Shown: positions 15,909 to 24,726, numbered from the stretch's first letter. The stretch is DNA of 64,000 nt from JACVRW01 sp963808775 (GCA_963808775.1 CAWEGR010000003.1:248001-312000); one strand, 5' to 3'. Numbers and translations are program-made. Notes: generated by a model not told the origin, from the letters alone.

Positions 15909-16679
15909 CTACGAGCCCAGCGGCACCCTGAGGAATTCGTGCACCACCCCGATCTCCTCGAAGCCGAGCCGCCGGTACATGCTCTTCGGCCAGTCCGCCT
16001 CGTCCGTGAGCAGGAAGACGGTCTCGTTCCCCTCCTCGCGCGCCCTGGCGGAGGCCGCCATCACGGCCGCGCTCGCGTGACCCTGCCCGCGGCGCGCCTC
16101 GATCGTCCCGACCTCGTCGACCTGCGCGATGCCGCCCTTCGTGTAGAGCCTGAGCGCGCAGGCGGGGTCGTCTGGGGGCGATGCGAAGTCGCGCGCGTTC
16201 AGGGCGCGCCCGTAGCGGTCGTCCATCCCGGCGAGCTGCTCGATCGCCTCGCTGCTGGGAGCCGAAGGGCTGCTCGCGCCGGAAGCGCGCCAGCGCGGCG
16301 GCGCCGGTCGCGCGCTCCACCTCCGCCGCGGGCGGGAGGTCGCGCTCCTCCGGCTCGTTGCGCTCCAGGTCATCACGAGCAGGCGGAAGACGTTCCAGCC
16401 GCGCCGCAGGAGCGGCGCGCACAGGCGCCTGCCGAGCTGCTCGTCGTGCACCACGAGCTTGCGGTGCATGTAGGCGCCCTGGATCCGCTCGGCCTCCTCC
16501 GTCAGCTCACGCCAGCCCGCGTCTGGGTCGTCCACCTGCAGGGCGTTGAGCTGCCAGACGAGCGGCAGGCTCGGCGTGTTCATCGCCGCGCCGTGCGCGG
16601 TCGGCACCACCTCGTCGCAGACGGCCTCCTCGCTGCTGCGCAGGAACGCGAGGATCCTGTCGAGCTCGGTCGCGCTCAC
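15909..16679 (-). CDS. GNAT-family acetyltransferase (two compensating indels in the middle)
   Basis: The frame is open over 256 codons from a GTG overlapping the era stop (GTGA). The C-terminal part is a clear GNAT core (GGIAQVDEVGTIEARRGQGHASAAVM, then MYRRLGFEEIGV), and the N-terminal part fits acetyltransferases with an extra N-terminal domain. About 35 residues in the middle are Arg/Ser-rich nonsense; the +1 frame of the same DNA gives sensible protein there (ERNEPEERDLPPAAEVERAT). A one-base deletion near 16368 and an insertion near 16257-16259 explain this. The substrate is unknown. Confidence 0.75.
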   Translation of the reverse strand: MSATELDRILAFLRSSEEAVCDEVVPTAHGAAMNTPSLPLVWQLNALQVDDPDAGWRELTEEAERIQGAYMHRKLVVHDEQLGRRLCAPLLRRGWNVFRLLVMTWSATSRRSATSRPRRRWSARPAPPRWRASGASSPSAPSSEAIEQLAGMDDRYGRALNARDFASPPDDPACALRLYTKGGIAQVDEVGTIEARRGQGHASAAVMAASARAREEGNETVFLLTDEADWPKSMYRRLGFEEIGVVHEFLRVPLGS

Positions 16680-17560
16680 TCGATGCCGAGCCGGTCGAGC
16701 AGGCCATCGTCCTTGCGCCAGCCCCTGCGCACGCGCACGTTCAGCTCGAGATGAATCCGGCGGTCGAGCAGCGTCTCGATCTCCCGGCGAGCGGCGGTCC
16801 CCACCGCCCGCACCATGCTCCCCCCGGCGCCGACGAGGATGCCCTTCTGCGACTCGGTCTCGGCCCACACCCGTGCGCGGACCACGAGCAGCCCGTCCTC
16901 GCGCTCCTCGAGCTCGTCGACCTCGACCTCGACCGCGTGCGGGAGCTCCTCGCGCGTGCGCAGCAGCACCTGCTCGCGGATCAGCTCGGCGAGCCTCACC
17001 TCGAGCGGAAGGTCGCTCGTCTCCTCGGGCGGGTAGAGGAACGGGCCGTCCGGCATCAGGCCCACGAGGTGCTCGACGAGCGGGCCGACGCCGGCGCCCT
17101 CGCGCGCGCTGACCGGAAACAGCTCGCCGGGGACGTCCAGCGCGGCGGCGGCCTCGAGCGCCGCGAGCGTGCGCGGGCGGTCGAGCAGGTCGACCTTGTT
17201 GAGCACGGTCACGGCGGGCAGCCCCGCCTTGCGGATCGCGTTCGCGATGAAGCGGTCGCCCGCGCCGATCTCCTGTTCGCCGTTGAGCACGAACAGCGCG
17301 GCGTCGGCGTCGCTCAGCGTGCGCTCGACCTGGCGCTGCATGCGCTCGGTGAGCGAGTCGCGCGGCCGCTGCACCCCGGGCAGGTCGACGAGCACGAGCT
17401 GCCAGTCGTCGCCTGTCGCGATCCCGCGGATCTCGCGGCGCGTGGTCTGCGGCTTGTCGGACACGATCGCGACCTTGCCGCCGACGATCGCGTTCACGAG
17501 CGTCGACTTGCCCGCGTTCGGGCGGCCCGCGAGCGCCACGAAGCCAGAGCGCCCGCTCAC
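16676..17560 (-). CDS. era: GTPase Era, 30S ribosome assembly factor
   Basis: This 294-residue GTPase binds the 3' end of 16S rRNA during small-subunit maturation. The G motifs are GRPNAGKST (G1), TTRREI (G2), DLPGV (G3, usually DTPG) and NKVDLL (G4). The C-terminal KH domain contains ESQKGILVGAGGSMVRAVGTAAR. The GTG start overlaps the ybeY stop (GTGA). Together with yqeY, phoH and ybeY upstream it forms the common phoH-ybeY-era arrangement. Confidence 0.96.
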   Translation of the reverse strand: MSGRSGFVALAGRPNAGKSTLVNAIVGGKVAIVSDKPQTTRREIRGIATGDDWQLVLVDLPGVQRPRDSLTERMQRQVERTLSDADAALFVLNGEQEIGAGDRFIANAIRKAGLPAVTVLNKVDLLDRPRTLAALEAAAALDVPGELFPVSAREGAGVGPLVEHLVGLMPDGPFLYPPEETSDLPLEVRLAELIREQVLLRTREELPHAVEVEVDELEEREDGLLVVRARVWAETESQKGILVGAGGSMVRAVGTAARREIETLLDRRIHLELNVRVRRGWRKDDGLLDRLGIE

Positions 17561-17925
17561 AGCCGCTCCATCACACGGCCCTGAAGCGCGAGCATCTCGC
17601 CGTCGTCGGTCTCGTGGTCGTAGCCGCACAGGTGGAGCACGCCGTGGACGACGGCCTCGGTGAGGTCCTCCGTGTGCTCCGGGCAGATCACGACGTCGCC
17701 GAGCTCGCGCGGCCCGGCGGCGGGCCCGGCCTCGTCGACCGGGAACGAGAGCACGTCCGTGGGCGCGTCCTTCGCGCGGTGCTCACGGTTGAGGCGGCGG
17801 ATCTCGTCGGCGTCGACGAGCGCGATGGCGAGGTGCCCGTCCTCCACGCCCGCCGCGGCCAGCGCTGCGCGCGCGGGCTCCTCGAGCCCGGGATCCCTCT
17901 CGGCGAGCACCTCGATCTCCAGCAC
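17557..17925 (-). CDS. ybeY: Endoribonuclease YbeY
   Basis: The 122-residue metalloprotein matures 16S rRNA and takes part in ribosome quality control. The zinc motif HGVLHLCGYDHE (H-x3-H-x5-H) is intact near residues 95-105, and the family segment NREHRAKDAPTDVLSFP precedes it. The start is GTG. It lies 11 bp after phoH and overlaps era. Confidence 0.95.
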   Translation of the reverse strand: MLEIEVLAERDPGLEEPARAALAAAGVEDGHLAIALVDADEIRRLNREHRAKDAPTDVLSFPVDEAGPAAGPRELGDVVICPEHTEDLTEAVVHGVLHLCGYDHETDDGEMLALQGRVMERL

Positions 17926-17936
17926 GTCCGGGCGGC

Positions 17937-18914
17937 TCAGCTCTGCTGCCGGCGGGCCTCGCGCAGCGCGGGCGCCTGCTGCTCGGCGTACTCGTTGTAG
18001 GCGGCGACGATCCGCTGCACGAGCTTGTGGCGGACCACGTCCTCGCTGCCGAAGCGCACGAACTCGATCCCCTCGACCTCGTCCAGGATCTCGCCGACCA
18101 CCACGAGCCCGGAGCGCTGATCGCGCGGCAGGTCGATCTGCGTGATGTCGCCCGTCACGACCATCCTCGAGTTGAAGCCGAGGCGCGTGAGGAACATCTT
18201 GATCTGCTCGGGCGTCGTGTTCTGCGCCTCGTCGAGGATGATGAAGGCGTCGTTCAGCGAGCGGCCGCGCATGAACGCGAGCGGGGCCACCTCGATCACG
18301 CCGCGCTCGAGATGCTGGTTGACGCGCTCGGGATCGAGCATGTCGTAGAGGGCGTCGAACAGCGGGCGCAGGTAGGGATCGACCTTGGCGGCCAGGTCAC
18401 CGGGGAGGAAGCCGAGCCGCTCGCCGGCCTCGACGGCGGGCCGCGTGAGCACGATGCGGTTGACCTCGCGCCGGGACAGCGCCGCGACCGCCATCGCGAC
18501 GGCGAGGAACGACTTGCCGGTGCCGGCGGGCCCCACGCCGACCGTGATCGTCGAGCGCCTGATCGCGTCGACGTAGCGCTTCTGGTTGACGGTCTTCGGG
18601 GCGACCTTGAGCCCGCGGTGGCGCCAGACCACGTCCTCGAGGATGCGGCTCGGCGACTCGTGGCGGTCGAGCGCGCTCGCGATCGCCTCGATCGTCCCCG
18701 GCGCGATCTCGTGTCCCTGCCGCACGAGATCGGTCATCTCGCGCACGACCGTGCGGCCCATCGCCACGTGCTCGTCCGAGCCGTCGAGGGTGAGCACGTT
18801 GCCGCGCAGGAACACCTCGCAGTCGAGATGCTGCTCGAGTGTCTTCATCACGGTGTCGCCCGGGCCCGCGAGCTCGGCGGCCACCTCGTTCGGAAGCTCG
18901 ATCTGGACCCGCAC
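17937..18914 (-). CDS. phoH: PhoH-like ATPase
   Basis: This is a 325-residue cytosolic ATPase of the PhoH family, thought to act in RNA metabolism. Walker A is GPAGTGKSFLAVAMAV, and the Walker B region is AFIILDEAQNTTPEQIKMFLTRLG, followed by MVVTGDITQIDLP. A short N-terminal KH-like region (VFLRGNVLTLDGSDEHVAMG) precedes it. The GTG start overlaps the TAG of yqeY by one base. Confidence 0.94.
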   Translation of the reverse strand: MRVQIELPNEVAAELAGPGDTVMKTLEQHLDCEVFLRGNVLTLDGSDEHVAMGRTVVREMTDLVRQGHEIAPGTIEAIASALDRHESPSRILEDVVWRHRGLKVAPKTVNQKRYVDAIRRSTITVGVGPAGTGKSFLAVAMAVAALSRREVNRIVLTRPAVEAGERLGFLPGDLAAKVDPYLRPLFDALYDMLDPERVNQHLERGVIEVAPLAFMRGRSLNDAFIILDEAQNTTPEQIKMFLTRLGFNSRMVVTGDITQIDLPRDQRSGLVVVGEILDEVEGIEFVRFGSEDVVRHKLVQRIVAAYNEYAEQQAPALREARRQQS

Positions 18915-19345
18915 TACGCCGTCAGCTTCTCCTTCACGGCCGCACTCACCCGCTTGCCGTCGGCGCGGCCCTGGAGCTTCGGCATGACGAGCGCCATCAC
19001 CTTGCCCATCTCCCTGGGAGACGAGGCCCCCGACTCCGCCACGGCGTCGCCGACGATGGCGTCGAGCTCCTGGTCCGTGAGCTGCGCCGGCAGGTAGCCG
19101 GCGATGATCTCGGCCTCGCGCTCCTCAGCCTCGGCGAGCTCCGGCCGGTCACCGTCGCGATAGGCCTCGGCGGCCTCGAGCCGCCGCTTGCGCTCGCGGC
19201 CGAGCACGTCGAGCGGGTCGCCGGCGCCGTCCTTCTCGGCGTTCTGCAGCGCGTTCGCGATCAGGCGCAGGGCATGCACGCGCTCGCGCTCGCCCGCCTT
19301 GAGGGCGGTGTTCACGTCCTCCTGAACCTGTTCGAGCAGCGACAC
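18914..19345 (-). CDS. GatB/YqeY domain-containing protein
   Basis: The 143-residue YqeY-family protein is related to the tail domain of the GatB amidotransferase subunit. Conserved features are the N-terminal helix with LRLIANALQNAEKD, the central EREAEIIAGYLPAQLT and the end MGKVMALVMPKLQGRADGKRVSAAVKEKL. Its biochemical role is not settled in the family. The start is GTG. It is the first gene of the minus-strand series running to trpA. Confidence 0.93.
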   Translation of the reverse strand: MSLLEQVQEDVNTALKAGERERVHALRLIANALQNAEKDGAGDPLDVLGRERKRRLEAAEAYRDGDRPELAEAEEREAEIIAGYLPAQLTDQELDAIVGDAVAESGASSPREMGKVMALVMPKLQGRADGKRVSAAVKEKLTA

Positions 19346-19376
19346 CGCCCTCCAGTCTAGGCGTGCTGCCGCGCGG

Positions 19377-19493
19377 CTAGCGCCCGCGCGGCGGCCCCGT
19401 GGGCGCCGAGCGGAAGCGGCGCTCGGTGATCGCCCCGTCGGTCGAGCGGCGGACGGCGCGGCAACCTTCCATGACGGCGATGACAGAGAGCAT
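19377..19493 (-). CDS. Possible 38-residue ORF with a strong ribosome binding site
   Basis: An ATG at 19493 is preceded by GGAGG with a 9-base spacer and opens a 38-codon frame (MLSVIAVMEGCRAVRRSTDG...) ending TAG at 19377. It is short, hydrophobic at the start and Arg-rich after residue 11. I recognise no family. A GGTAAC half-site of the operator cluster shared with the CGNR regulator lies about 20 bp upstream. It may be a real small protein or a chance frame. Apart from this ORF the 229-bp gap holds only the operator. Confidence 0.35.
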   Translation of the reverse strand: MLSVIAVMEGCRAVRRSTDGAITERRFRSAPTGPPRGR

Positions 19494-19511
19494 CAGGGGT
19501 GTCCTCCATTC

Positions 19512-19566
19512 GGTGTTACCAGCTTTCGATGTTTAAATGGTAACCGGGGCCGGTTACCACTAAACT
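19512..19566. promoter_or_regulatory. Operator/promoter region of the CGNR regulator gene
   Basis: A perfect 9-bp inverted repeat, GGTAACCGG-GG-CCGGTTACC (19539-19558), and a third half-site read as GGTAAC on the minus strand (19515-19520) flank an AT-rich TTTAAA. TAAACT at 19561-19566 fits a -10 box 8 bp before the TTG start at 19575, so the message would be nearly leaderless. Binding to the repeat would block that promoter, which suggests autoregulation. Confidence 0.55.
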
Positions 19567-19574
19567 CGATTTCG

Positions 19575-20213
19575 TTGGAAACTGCTCACTACATCGACGC
19601 GCTTCGCCTCGACGGCGGTCAGGTCGCGCTCGACTTCGTCAACACCATCGGCGGCCTGCTCGACACCGCGCCGATGCCCTCGGAGGAGAACCTGCGCTCC
19701 TACGCCGATCTGCTCGCCTGGAGCGTGAAGGTCGACGTGCTCTCGGCCCGGGACGCAGATCGCCTCGACCGCAAGGCACGAGCGGACCGCCCCGGCGCCG
19801 AGCGGACACTGCGCGAGGCGCTCGACCTGCGCGAGCTCGTCTACGGCGTGTTGCGCCCGATCGCGGAGGGTGGCGAGCCCGACGCGGAGCGGCTCGACGC
19901 CCTGCGCGGGCGGGCGCTCGACGCTGACCGGCGCGCCACGCTCGTGCGCGACGGAGACGCCTACAGCCGGCGCTGGGAGCACCACGAGCTCGCCTCGCCC
20001 CTGGACCCACTCGCCTACGCCGCCCTCGAGCTGCTCACCGAGGGCCCGCTCGATCAACTCAAGCCATGCGGGCGCTGTCGCTGGCTGTTCCTCGACCGGT
20101 CGCGAAACCAGAGCCGGCGCTGGTGCAGCATGGAGGAGTGCGGGACGCACACCAAGGTGGAGCGGTACGTTGAGCGCAGACGCGCGCGCCGGCGCGCGGC
20201 GAAGAGCCGATGA
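19575..20213 (+). CDS. CGNR zinc-finger transcriptional regulator (ABATE domain)
   Basis: The 212-residue protein has an N-terminal ABATE-like helical domain (VALDFVNTIGGLLDTAP near 17-33) and a C-terminal CGNR-type zinc finger with Cys165, Cys168, Cys184 and Cys189, followed by a basic helix (TKVERYVERRRARRR). Such proteins are predicted stress-related transcription factors. The namesake CGNR reads CGTH here, while the SRNxSRRWC part is intact. The start is TTG, chosen from the family N-terminus. Its stop overlaps the ATG of the HAD gene (ATGA). Confidence 0.85.
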   Translation: METAHYIDALRLDGGQVALDFVNTIGGLLDTAPMPSEENLRSYADLLAWSVKVDVLSARDADRLDRKARADRPGAERTLREALDLRELVYGVLRPIAEGGEPDAERLDALRGRALDADRRATLVRDGDAYSRRWEHHELASPLDPLAYAALELLTEGPLDQLKPCGRCRWLFLDRSRNQSRRWCSMEECGTHTKVERYVERRRARRRAAKSR

Positions 20214-20884
20214 CCCCCTCGATCCGAGTAGCGACCTTCGACGTCTACGGCACCCTGATCGACTGGGAGGGTGGCGCCGCGTCCTTCCTCTACGAGCTCG
20301 CCTCGCGCCATGAGCCGGCGCCGCCGCCCGCGCGCGAGCTGCGCGAGCGCTGGGAGGCGCTCCAGTTCGAGCGGCTGCAGGGCGACTGGCGCCACTACAA
20401 CGAGGTTCTCTCGGACTCGCTCTCCGAATGGGCCGCGGAGCGCGGCTACCGCTGGAACGAGCACGACGGCGAGGGCCTCGTGCGCTCCATGAAGAGCTGG
20501 CAGCCGTTTCCCGACACGATTCCGTCGCTGCGGGAGGCGAAGGAGGCCGGCATCGAGCTCTGGCTGATCTCGAACACGGACAGGGCGATCATCGAGCACA
20601 CGCTGCGCCACCTCGAGGTTCCCTTCGACGGCGTGGTCGTCGCGGAGGACTGCCGCGCGTACAAGCCCTCGCACAAGCCCTTCGAGCACGCGCTGCGGCA
20701 GATCGACGCGTCACCGGACGAGATCCTGCACGTGGCGTTCGGCTACAAGTACGACATCGGGCCCGCCAAGCAGCTCGGCCTGCGCACGGCCTGGGTGAAC
20801 CGCCACGGCGAGGAGGAGCCCGGCCAGGAGCGGCCCGACCACGAGTGGCTCGACCTGCGCCCGCTGGCCTCGGTCAACGACTAG
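20210..20884 (+). CDS. HAD-superfamily hydrolase, haloacid dehalogenase type II-like
   Basis: This is a 224-residue cytosolic hydrolase. Motif I is FDVYGTL (nucleophile Asp16), motif II LISNTD, motif III the lysine in YKPSHKPFEHAL, and motif IV GYKYDIGPAKQLG with an acidic residue. The cap region is of the type seen in 2-haloacid dehalogenases. FDVYGTL followed by ID and SNTD fits that subgroup, but phosphatase activity is equally possible. It is coupled to the CGNR regulator upstream. Its stop shares a CTAG with the convergent cyclase gene. Confidence 0.88.
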   Translation: MTPSIRVATFDVYGTLIDWEGGAASFLYELASRHEPAPPPARELRERWEALQFERLQGDWRHYNEVLSDSLSEWAAERGYRWNEHDGEGLVRSMKSWQPFPDTIPSLREAKEAGIELWLISNTDRAIIEHTLRHLEVPFDGVVVAEDCRAYKPSHKPFEHALRQIDASPDEILHVAFGYKYDIGPAKQLGLRTAWVNRHGEEEPGQERPDHEWLDLRPLASVND

Positions 20885-21642
20885 TCCGGCAGGATCGCCA
20901 CGACCCGCGCGGGCGCCCCGCCGGCGCCGACGATCCTGAGCGGGAAGCAGGCGACCTGGAAGCCGCTCGCCGGCAGCTCCCCCAGCCCCACGAGGCGCTC
21001 GATCTGCGAGTAGGGCAGATCGGCCTGGTGCGCCGCCCAGAAGATGCCCGGCTCGTCGGCCTCGATCGCCTGCTGTGCCTGGACGTGCAGCGGCCCGTCC
21101 CATCCCCAGGCGTCGATCCCCATCACGCGCACGCCGCGCTCGTAGAGCCAGCGGGTGGCGCCGGCCGTGACGCCCGGGCCGAGCGCCAGGTACTCGGGCG
21201 CCTCGATGAAGGCGTCGCGGCCCGTGCGCACGAGCACGATGTCGCCCGGCGCGAGCTCGTGGCCGATCCGCGCGAGCTCCTGCTCGACGTCGCCGGTCTC
21301 GACGGCCTCGCCGTCCTCCTTCGCCGTCATGTCGAGGACGACGCCCGGCCCGAAGAACCAGTCGAGCGGCAGCTCGTCGATCGTCTGCGCGCGCTCGCCC
21401 CCGACGCGCGAGTTGTAGTGCCACGGCGCGTCCACGTGGGTCGAGTTGTGCGTCCCGAAGCGGGTGAAGGACTCGACCGCCCAGCCCTCTCCGTCACGCA
21501 GCAGGCGAGCCGGCACACCCAGCAGACCCTCGATGAAGGCCGCTCCCTGGGCGTGGTCGGCGAACTCGATGTCGGTGCGGAGCGCGTCCGGGGTCTCGGG
21601 CGGGCTCTGCCTGATCGGAGCCGACAGGTCCACGAAGCGCAC
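20881..21642 (-). CDS. Cyclase-family metal hydrolase (kynurenine formamidase-like)
   Basis: The 253-residue member of the cyclase/formamidase superfamily has the zinc-binding signature FGTHNSTHVDAPWHY (H-x-T-H-x-D-x-P-x-H type) near residues 73-87. The C-terminal half has GIDAWGWDGP and ACFPLRIVGAGGAPARVVAIL. Kynurenine formamidase is one member, but relatives act on other amides and lactones, so the substrate is not assigned. The start is GTG with a TAGCCT -10-like hexamer just upstream. The 120 bp to prmA hold no gene I can support. Confidence 0.87.
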   Translation of the reverse strand: MRFVDLSAPIRQSPPETPDALRTDIEFADHAQGAAFIEGLLGVPARLLRDGEGWAVESFTRFGTHNSTHVDAPWHYNSRVGGERAQTIDELPLDWFFGPGVVLDMTAKEDGEAVETGDVEQELARIGHELAPGDIVLVRTGRDAFIEAPEYLALGPGVTAGATRWLYERGVRVMGIDAWGWDGPLHVQAQQAIEADEPGIFWAAHQADLPYSQIERLVGLGELPASGFQVACFPLRIVGAGGAPARVVAILPD

Positions 21643-21762
21643 GCCGGCAGGCTAACCGGTCTGGACGAATGTTCTACGTGGAATCGGGGACCCCCGGCCG
21701 ATAACCACCTTGACTGCGAGTAGGAGACCGAGCTAAGCGAGTCCTGGAAACGGGGGCAGTCT

Positions 21763-22573
21763 TCAGGGCCGGGTCATCAGCAAGGCACTCCACCCTCCCA
21801 GTTGCAGGCGGCGGCGTTCGCTCAAGGGCGCGAACGCCGTCGCCGCCTCTTCCTCCTCTCCCTCGAGCAGCCCGGAGACGATCAAGGTCTCCGGGCTCTC
21901 AGGGTGTCTTGCGGAAGCGCTCGCGAGCTCGAGCAGCAGCGGGCGCACCAGGTTCGCGACGACGGTCGGCGCGTGCGGCAGCGGCTGCTCGCGCAGGTCG
22001 AAGCGCTCGACGCGCGCCAGCTCCACGCCCGTTCGCGCGCGCGTTCTCGCGCGTGGCCGCCACCGCCGCCGGGTCGTTGTCGAGCGCGCTGACCGGGTCG
22101 AAGCCGAGCCGCGCCGCGGCGATCGCGAGCACGCCCGAGCCGCAGCCCACGTCCACGAGCGGGCCGGCGGGCTCGAGCGACAGCAGCAGCTCGAGCGAGA
22201 GCCGCGTGGTGGGATGCGCGCCCGTGCCGAACGCCTGGCCGGGATCGATCACGAGGTCGATCGCGCCCGCGCGCTGATCGGCCCAGGGCGGGCGCACCCA
22301 GACCCGCTCGCCCACGAGCACCGGCTCGTGGAACTCGCGCCAGCGCTCGGCCCAGTCGTCGGCCACCGGAGTGCCGCTCACGTGCACGCGGACGCCGCCG
22401 ACCTCGGCGTCGCCGGCGGGCAGCTCGGGCAGCTCGCCCGGCGCGCCGTAGAGCGCGTACTCGACCCAGCCGTCCCCGTCGACCTGCTCGAAGCCCCGGG
22501 GCGCCACCTCCAGGAGCTCGCCGAGCACGGCGTCGGCGTCCTCCGCGCGCGCCCGGATGGCGAGCCGGATCAC
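21763..22573 (-). CDS. prmA: Ribosomal protein L11 methyltransferase (frame broken at 22028-22030)
   Basis: This SAM-dependent methyltransferase modifies ribosomal protein L11. The N-terminal substrate domain is followed by the SAM site VDVGCGSGVLAIAAARLGF. The frame breaks after ENARANG, where deleting one C of CCC at 22028-22030 restores VELARVERFDL and the end of the fold with ANLVRPLLLELA. The corrected protein has 269 residues, a normal size. The GTG start overlaps the dnaJ stop (GTGA). Confidence 0.88.
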
Positions 22574-23694
22574 CGGAAGGCGCGGCGGACCTTCGAGAGG
22601 ATCGACTCGCGCTCGTCCTCGCGCAGGTTCTCCTCGGTGAGCGAGCCGCGAAGCTCCTCGAGCAGCTCCCGCTGGCGCTCCGTGAGGTTGCGCGGGATCA
22701 CGACGTTCAACACGATTCGCTGGTCGCCGCGGCGCCCGCGGCCGATCGCCGGCATGCCGAGGCCGCGCAGGCTCACGACGGTGCCGGGCTGTGTCCCCGC
22801 CGGCACGTCGATCTCCTCCTCGCCCTCCAGCGTCGGAACCGTGACCGTGGAGCCGAGCGCGGCCGCGGGCGCCGGCACGTCGACCACGCTGATCAGGTCG
22901 TTGCCGTCGCGCAGGAAGCGCTCGTCCTCGCGCACCCGCACGAGCACGTACAGGTCGCCGGCCGGACCGCCGCGCTCGCCCGCATGCCCGCGGCCGGTCA
23001 GCCTGATGCGCTGCTCGTCCGCGATCCCCGCCGGCACGTCGACCTCGAGCGTCTTGCGGACCGCGCGCCGCCCGAGCCCCTCGCACTCGGCGCACGGCTC
23101 TGTCGGGATCTTGCCCTCGCCCGCGCAGCGCTCGCAGGCCTGCTCGCGCACGAGCTGGCCGAACGCGGTGCGGGTGACGGCGCGCACGCGCCCCATGCCG
23201 CCGCAGACCTCACAGGTCTCGATCGGCGTGCCCGGCTCGGCGCCGTTGCCGTGACAGTGCTCGCAGGCGTCGACGAGCTCGTAGGCGATCTCGACCTGGA
23301 CGCCGCGCGCGGCCTCCTCGAGGGAGATCTCGATCGAGCTCGCCACATCGCCGCCCTGCACGCGCCCGCCGCCGCGCCCGAAGCCGCCGCCGAACGGGTC
23401 GCCGCCGAAGAACGCGTCGAAGATGTCGGCGAACGAGCCGAAGCCGTGCGCCTGCGAGGCGAACCCGCGCGAGTCGAGGCCCTCGTAGCCGTAGCGGTCG
23501 TAGGTCGCCCGCCGCTCCGCGTCCGAGAGGATCTCGTATGCCTCGGCGGCCTCCTTGAACTTCTCCTCCGCCGCCGGGTCGTGCCGGTTGACGTCCGGGT
23601 GGAGCTCACGCGCGAGGCGGCGGAAGCTCTTCTTGATCTCGCGGTCGTCGGCGTCGCGCGCCACGCCGAGCACCTCGTATGCGTCGCGCCTCAC
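22570..23694 (-). CDS. dnaJ: Chaperone protein DnaJ
   Basis: The 374-residue Hsp70 co-chaperone has a J domain (1-70) with the HPD motif at 32-34, a Gly/Phe-rich region (about 80-115), four zinc-binding CxxCxGxG repeats (CEHCHGNG, CEVCGGMG, CERCAGEG, CAECEGLG) and a C-terminal substrate-binding domain. The start is GTG, overlapping the hrcA stop. In the order hrcA-dnaJ-prmA it is the HrcA-linked DnaJ copy; dnaK is not in this window. Confidence 0.97.
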   Translation of the reverse strand: MRRDAYEVLGVARDADDREIKKSFRRLARELHPDVNRHDPAAEEKFKEAAEAYEILSDAERRATYDRYGYEGLDSRGFASQAHGFGSFADIFDAFFGGDPFGGGFGRGGGRVQGGDVASSIEISLEEAARGVQVEIAYELVDACEHCHGNGAEPGTPIETCEVCGGMGRVRAVTRTAFGQLVREQACERCAGEGKIPTEPCAECEGLGRRAVRKTLEVDVPAGIADEQRIRLTGRGHAGERGGPAGDLYVLVRVREDERFLRDGNDLISVVDVPAPAAALGSTVTVPTLEGEEEIDVPAGTQPGTVVSLRGLGMPAIGRGRRGDQRIVLNVVIPRNLTERQRELLEELRGSLTEENLREDERESILSKVRRAFR

Positions 23695-24716
23695 TCGTCG
23701 TAGACCTCCGCCACGAAGCGCGACAGCTCACGCGCCGCCTGGCGCACGGCCACAACCGCGTTCGGGTAGTCCATGCGCAGCGGCCCGATCACCGACACCG
23801 CACCGAGGTTGCGGCGGGCGAGCCCGTAGTTCGCGGCCACGAGGCTCAGCGAGCGCATCTCCGGGGTCGAGTTCTCCCCGCCGATCCGGAGGTAGACGCT
23901 CGGCTCCCCGAGCGACTGGCGCAGCACGCCGAGCAGCGCCTGGCGGTGCTCGAGCACCTCCATCAGCGCGCCGAGCTGGGACAGCTCCTGGAAGCGGTGC
24001 TCCGACAGGAGCCGCGCCGCGCCGTCCATGTAGAGCGTGCTGCCGGCCGTGTCCTCGAGGATCGTGAACGCGGGCGAGAGCGTGGCCAGGAAGGCCCGCT
24101 CGGCGGGGCTCAGCTCGGGATCGGCAAGCCGCGCCCCGAGCGCCCGCGCGCCCACGTCGAGGCCGCCGACGGCCTCGTTCAGATAGCTGCCGGCCCAGTC
24201 GACGAGCCCGGGATCCACGGGCGCGTCATAGGAGATCACCCGCTTCGTGACGCCGCCGGTCGAGGTGATCACGACCACCATCGCGACCTGCGGCTGCAGC
24301 AGCAGCACCTCGACGCGCCGGATCGTGGCGGTCTCGATCGGCGGCGCCGTGACGAGCGCGAGCAGGTTCGTGACCTGCGAGAGCTGCTCGGACGTCGCGC
24401 GCATGGCCTCGTCGACCTCGCGGCGCATCGTCGAGAGCTCGAGCCGCTTGCGCGGGACGGGCAGCTTGCCCTCCACGAGGAGCTCGTCCACATAGATCCG
24501 GTAGCCGCGGTCGGTCGGCACGCGGCCCGCCGAGGTGTGCGGGTGCTCGAGCAGGCCCGCCTCCTCGAGCCGGGCGAGCTCTGCGCGCACGGTCGACGGC
24601 CCCCAGGGCACGTCGTCTCGCTCGGCTATCCATTTCGAGCCGACGGGCTGGTCGAGCTCGACGTGCGCCTCGACCACCTTGCGCAGGATGAAGCTCTGGC
24701 GCGAGCTGATCTCCAC
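23691..24716 (-). CDS. hrcA: Heat-inducible transcription repressor HrcA
   Basis: The 341-residue repressor normally binds CIRCE elements upstream of heat-shock operons. The N-terminal winged helix (SRQSFILRKVVEAHVELDQPVGSKW, then PSTVRAELARLEEAGLLEHPHTSAGRVPTDRGYRIYVD, read in pieces) and the C-terminal HrcA domain with LGAVSVIGPLRMDYPNAV are complete. It is coupled to dnaJ. I found no CIRCE inverted repeat upstream of this gene or of the dehydratase pair before it. Confidence 0.95.
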   Translation of the reverse strand: MEISSRQSFILRKVVEAHVELDQPVGSKWIAERDDVPWGPSTVRAELARLEEAGLLEHPHTSAGRVPTDRGYRIYVDELLVEGKLPVPRKRLELSTMRREVDEAMRATSEQLSQVTNLLALVTAPPIETATIRRVEVLLLQPQVAMVVVITSTGGVTKRVISYDAPVDPGLVDWAGSYLNEAVGGLDVGARALGARLADPELSPAERAFLATLSPAFTILEDTAGSTLYMDGAARLLSEHRFQELSQLGALMEVLEHRQALLGVLRQSLGEPSVYLRIGGENSTPEMRSLSLVAANYGLARRNLGAVSVIGPLRMDYPNAVVAVRQAARELSRFVAEVYDE

Positions 24717-24726
24717 AGGGGAGAAT

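Noticed and set aside
21643..21762. Possible structured RNA or tRNA-like stretch between the cyclase gene and prmA
   Set aside because: Only a weak GACTGC/GCAGTC pairing with a large loop is present. No cloverleaf, no anticodon arm and no known RNA consensus could be built.
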